NCBI RefSeq assembly: GCF_013450155.1
Contig: NZ_JACCKD010000008.1
Span: 218,006-282,005, forward strand
Length of the DNA stretch: 64,000 nucleotides
Direction of reading: 5' to 3'
Source of the DNA: Haloechinothrix aidingensis
GTDB taxonomy: Bacteria > Actinomycetota > Actinomycetes > Mycobacteriales > Pseudonocardiaceae
A program made the position numbers and the translations under genes. Below are positions 63,920-64,000 of this stretch, one piece after another. Position 1 is the stretch's first letter, and the number at the start of each line of letters is the position of its first letter. The notes under the pieces were generated by a model, which was not told where the DNA came from, did not search any database, and saw nothing but the letters and a program-made list of their open reading frames with translations.

Positions 63920-64000
63920 CGGTGGATCTCGCGCCGATCGAGGTGCTGGCCGGGGTGGGCGTGCTGCTGGCGCTGATCCTGGTGTGGCGCGCGGGCTCGC
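63916..64000 (+). CDS. Membrane protein, 3'-truncated by the window end
   Basis: The first 28 codons only. MTVDLAPIEVLAGVGVLLAL and ILVWRAGS form one N-terminal membrane segment. In related elements small membrane proteins and an FtsK/SpoIIIE translocase follow the WhiB-like gene; which one this is cannot be told. The ATG overlaps the stop of the WhiB-like gene. Confidence 0.7.
   Translation, partial: MTVDLAPIEVLAGVGVLLALILVWRAGS

Larger units (their letters stand above)
56570..64000. mobile_element. Integrative (probably conjugative) element, left portion
   Basis: The left boundary is the truncated tRNA-Thr. Inside are an NDK/AAA+/protease operon of lower GC, two NUDIX genes, an XRE repressor, an excisionase-like HTH gene, a WhiB-like gene and the start of a membrane protein. 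The last four are in the usual order of the regulatory-to-transfer start of actinomycete integrative conjugative elements. The integrase, FtsK-type translocase and right att lie beyond base 64000, so full mobility cannot be judged. Confidence 0.8.

Overview
The window is high-GC actinobacterial DNA, most likely from the Pseudonocardiales (Pseudonocardiaceae-like). The grounds are the very high GC3, many ATGA/GTGA gene overlaps, WhiB and Lsr2 proteins, XRE-DUF5753/DUF397 and GAF-ANTAR regulators, an ESX (type VII) associated cluster, and close gene-order agreement with the Mycobacterium tuberculosis Rv3588-Rv3628 region. No species can be named from sequence reading alone.

Region 1 (1-15400): the 3' end of a VOC-fold gene, a LacI-family regulator with a palindromic operator, a beta-carbonic anhydrase, mutY overlapping a Tat-exported peptidoglycan amidase, and two tandem GAF-ANTAR regulators. 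Then come an alpha/beta hydrolase, a MhuD-type haem-degrading enzyme, a sirtuin, a DUF397/XRE pair, clpC, an IdeR/DtxR-boxed ferric reductase (FhuF-like) and lsr2. A 1.0-kb gene-free stretch with repeated motifs follows; lysS occupies this place in M. tuberculosis.

Region 2 (15400-40400) is a long, mostly minus-strand housekeeping block: coaX-panD-panC-DUF2520 (pantothenate/CoA), two membrane proteins, folK-folB-folP-folE (folate) and ftsH. An ESX-linked insert (two EspG chaperones, a PPE-like protein and a small helical protein) comes next, then hpt-tilS-metalloprotease-dacB, divergent ppa, a gamma-carbonic anhydrase, dnaE and a LAXTG surface protein. Two copies of a palindromic repeat lie at 25.97 and 35.13 kb.

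Region 3 (40400-56570) is accessory in character: a cytochrome P450 with a divergent TetR regulator, a secreted esterase, a Tat-exported GH20 hexosaminidase, a Cys-rich small-gene pair, an XRE-regulator/flavoprotein pair, three NUDIX hydrolases with a duplicated leader, tal-zwf, a WhiB gene with a short upstream ORF, and a small secreted protein.

Region 4 (56570-64000) is the left part of an integrative element inserted in a tRNA-Thr(CGU) gene. Only the 3' 45 bases of the tRNA remain here, which is the expected att remnant. The element carries an unusual, lower-GC operon: an NDK, an unknown protein (probably frameshifted), an AAA+ ATPase and a subtilisin-like protease. The last two resemble the IetAS antiphage pair. 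Downstream are two overlapping NUDIX genes (one an XRE-NUDIX fusion), an XRE repressor, an excisionase-like HTH gene, a WhiB-like gene and the start of a membrane protein, as in actinomycete integrative conjugative elements. The right end and the integrase lie beyond the window. The NDK-unknown-AAA+-protease operon is the best candidate for an undescribed system.
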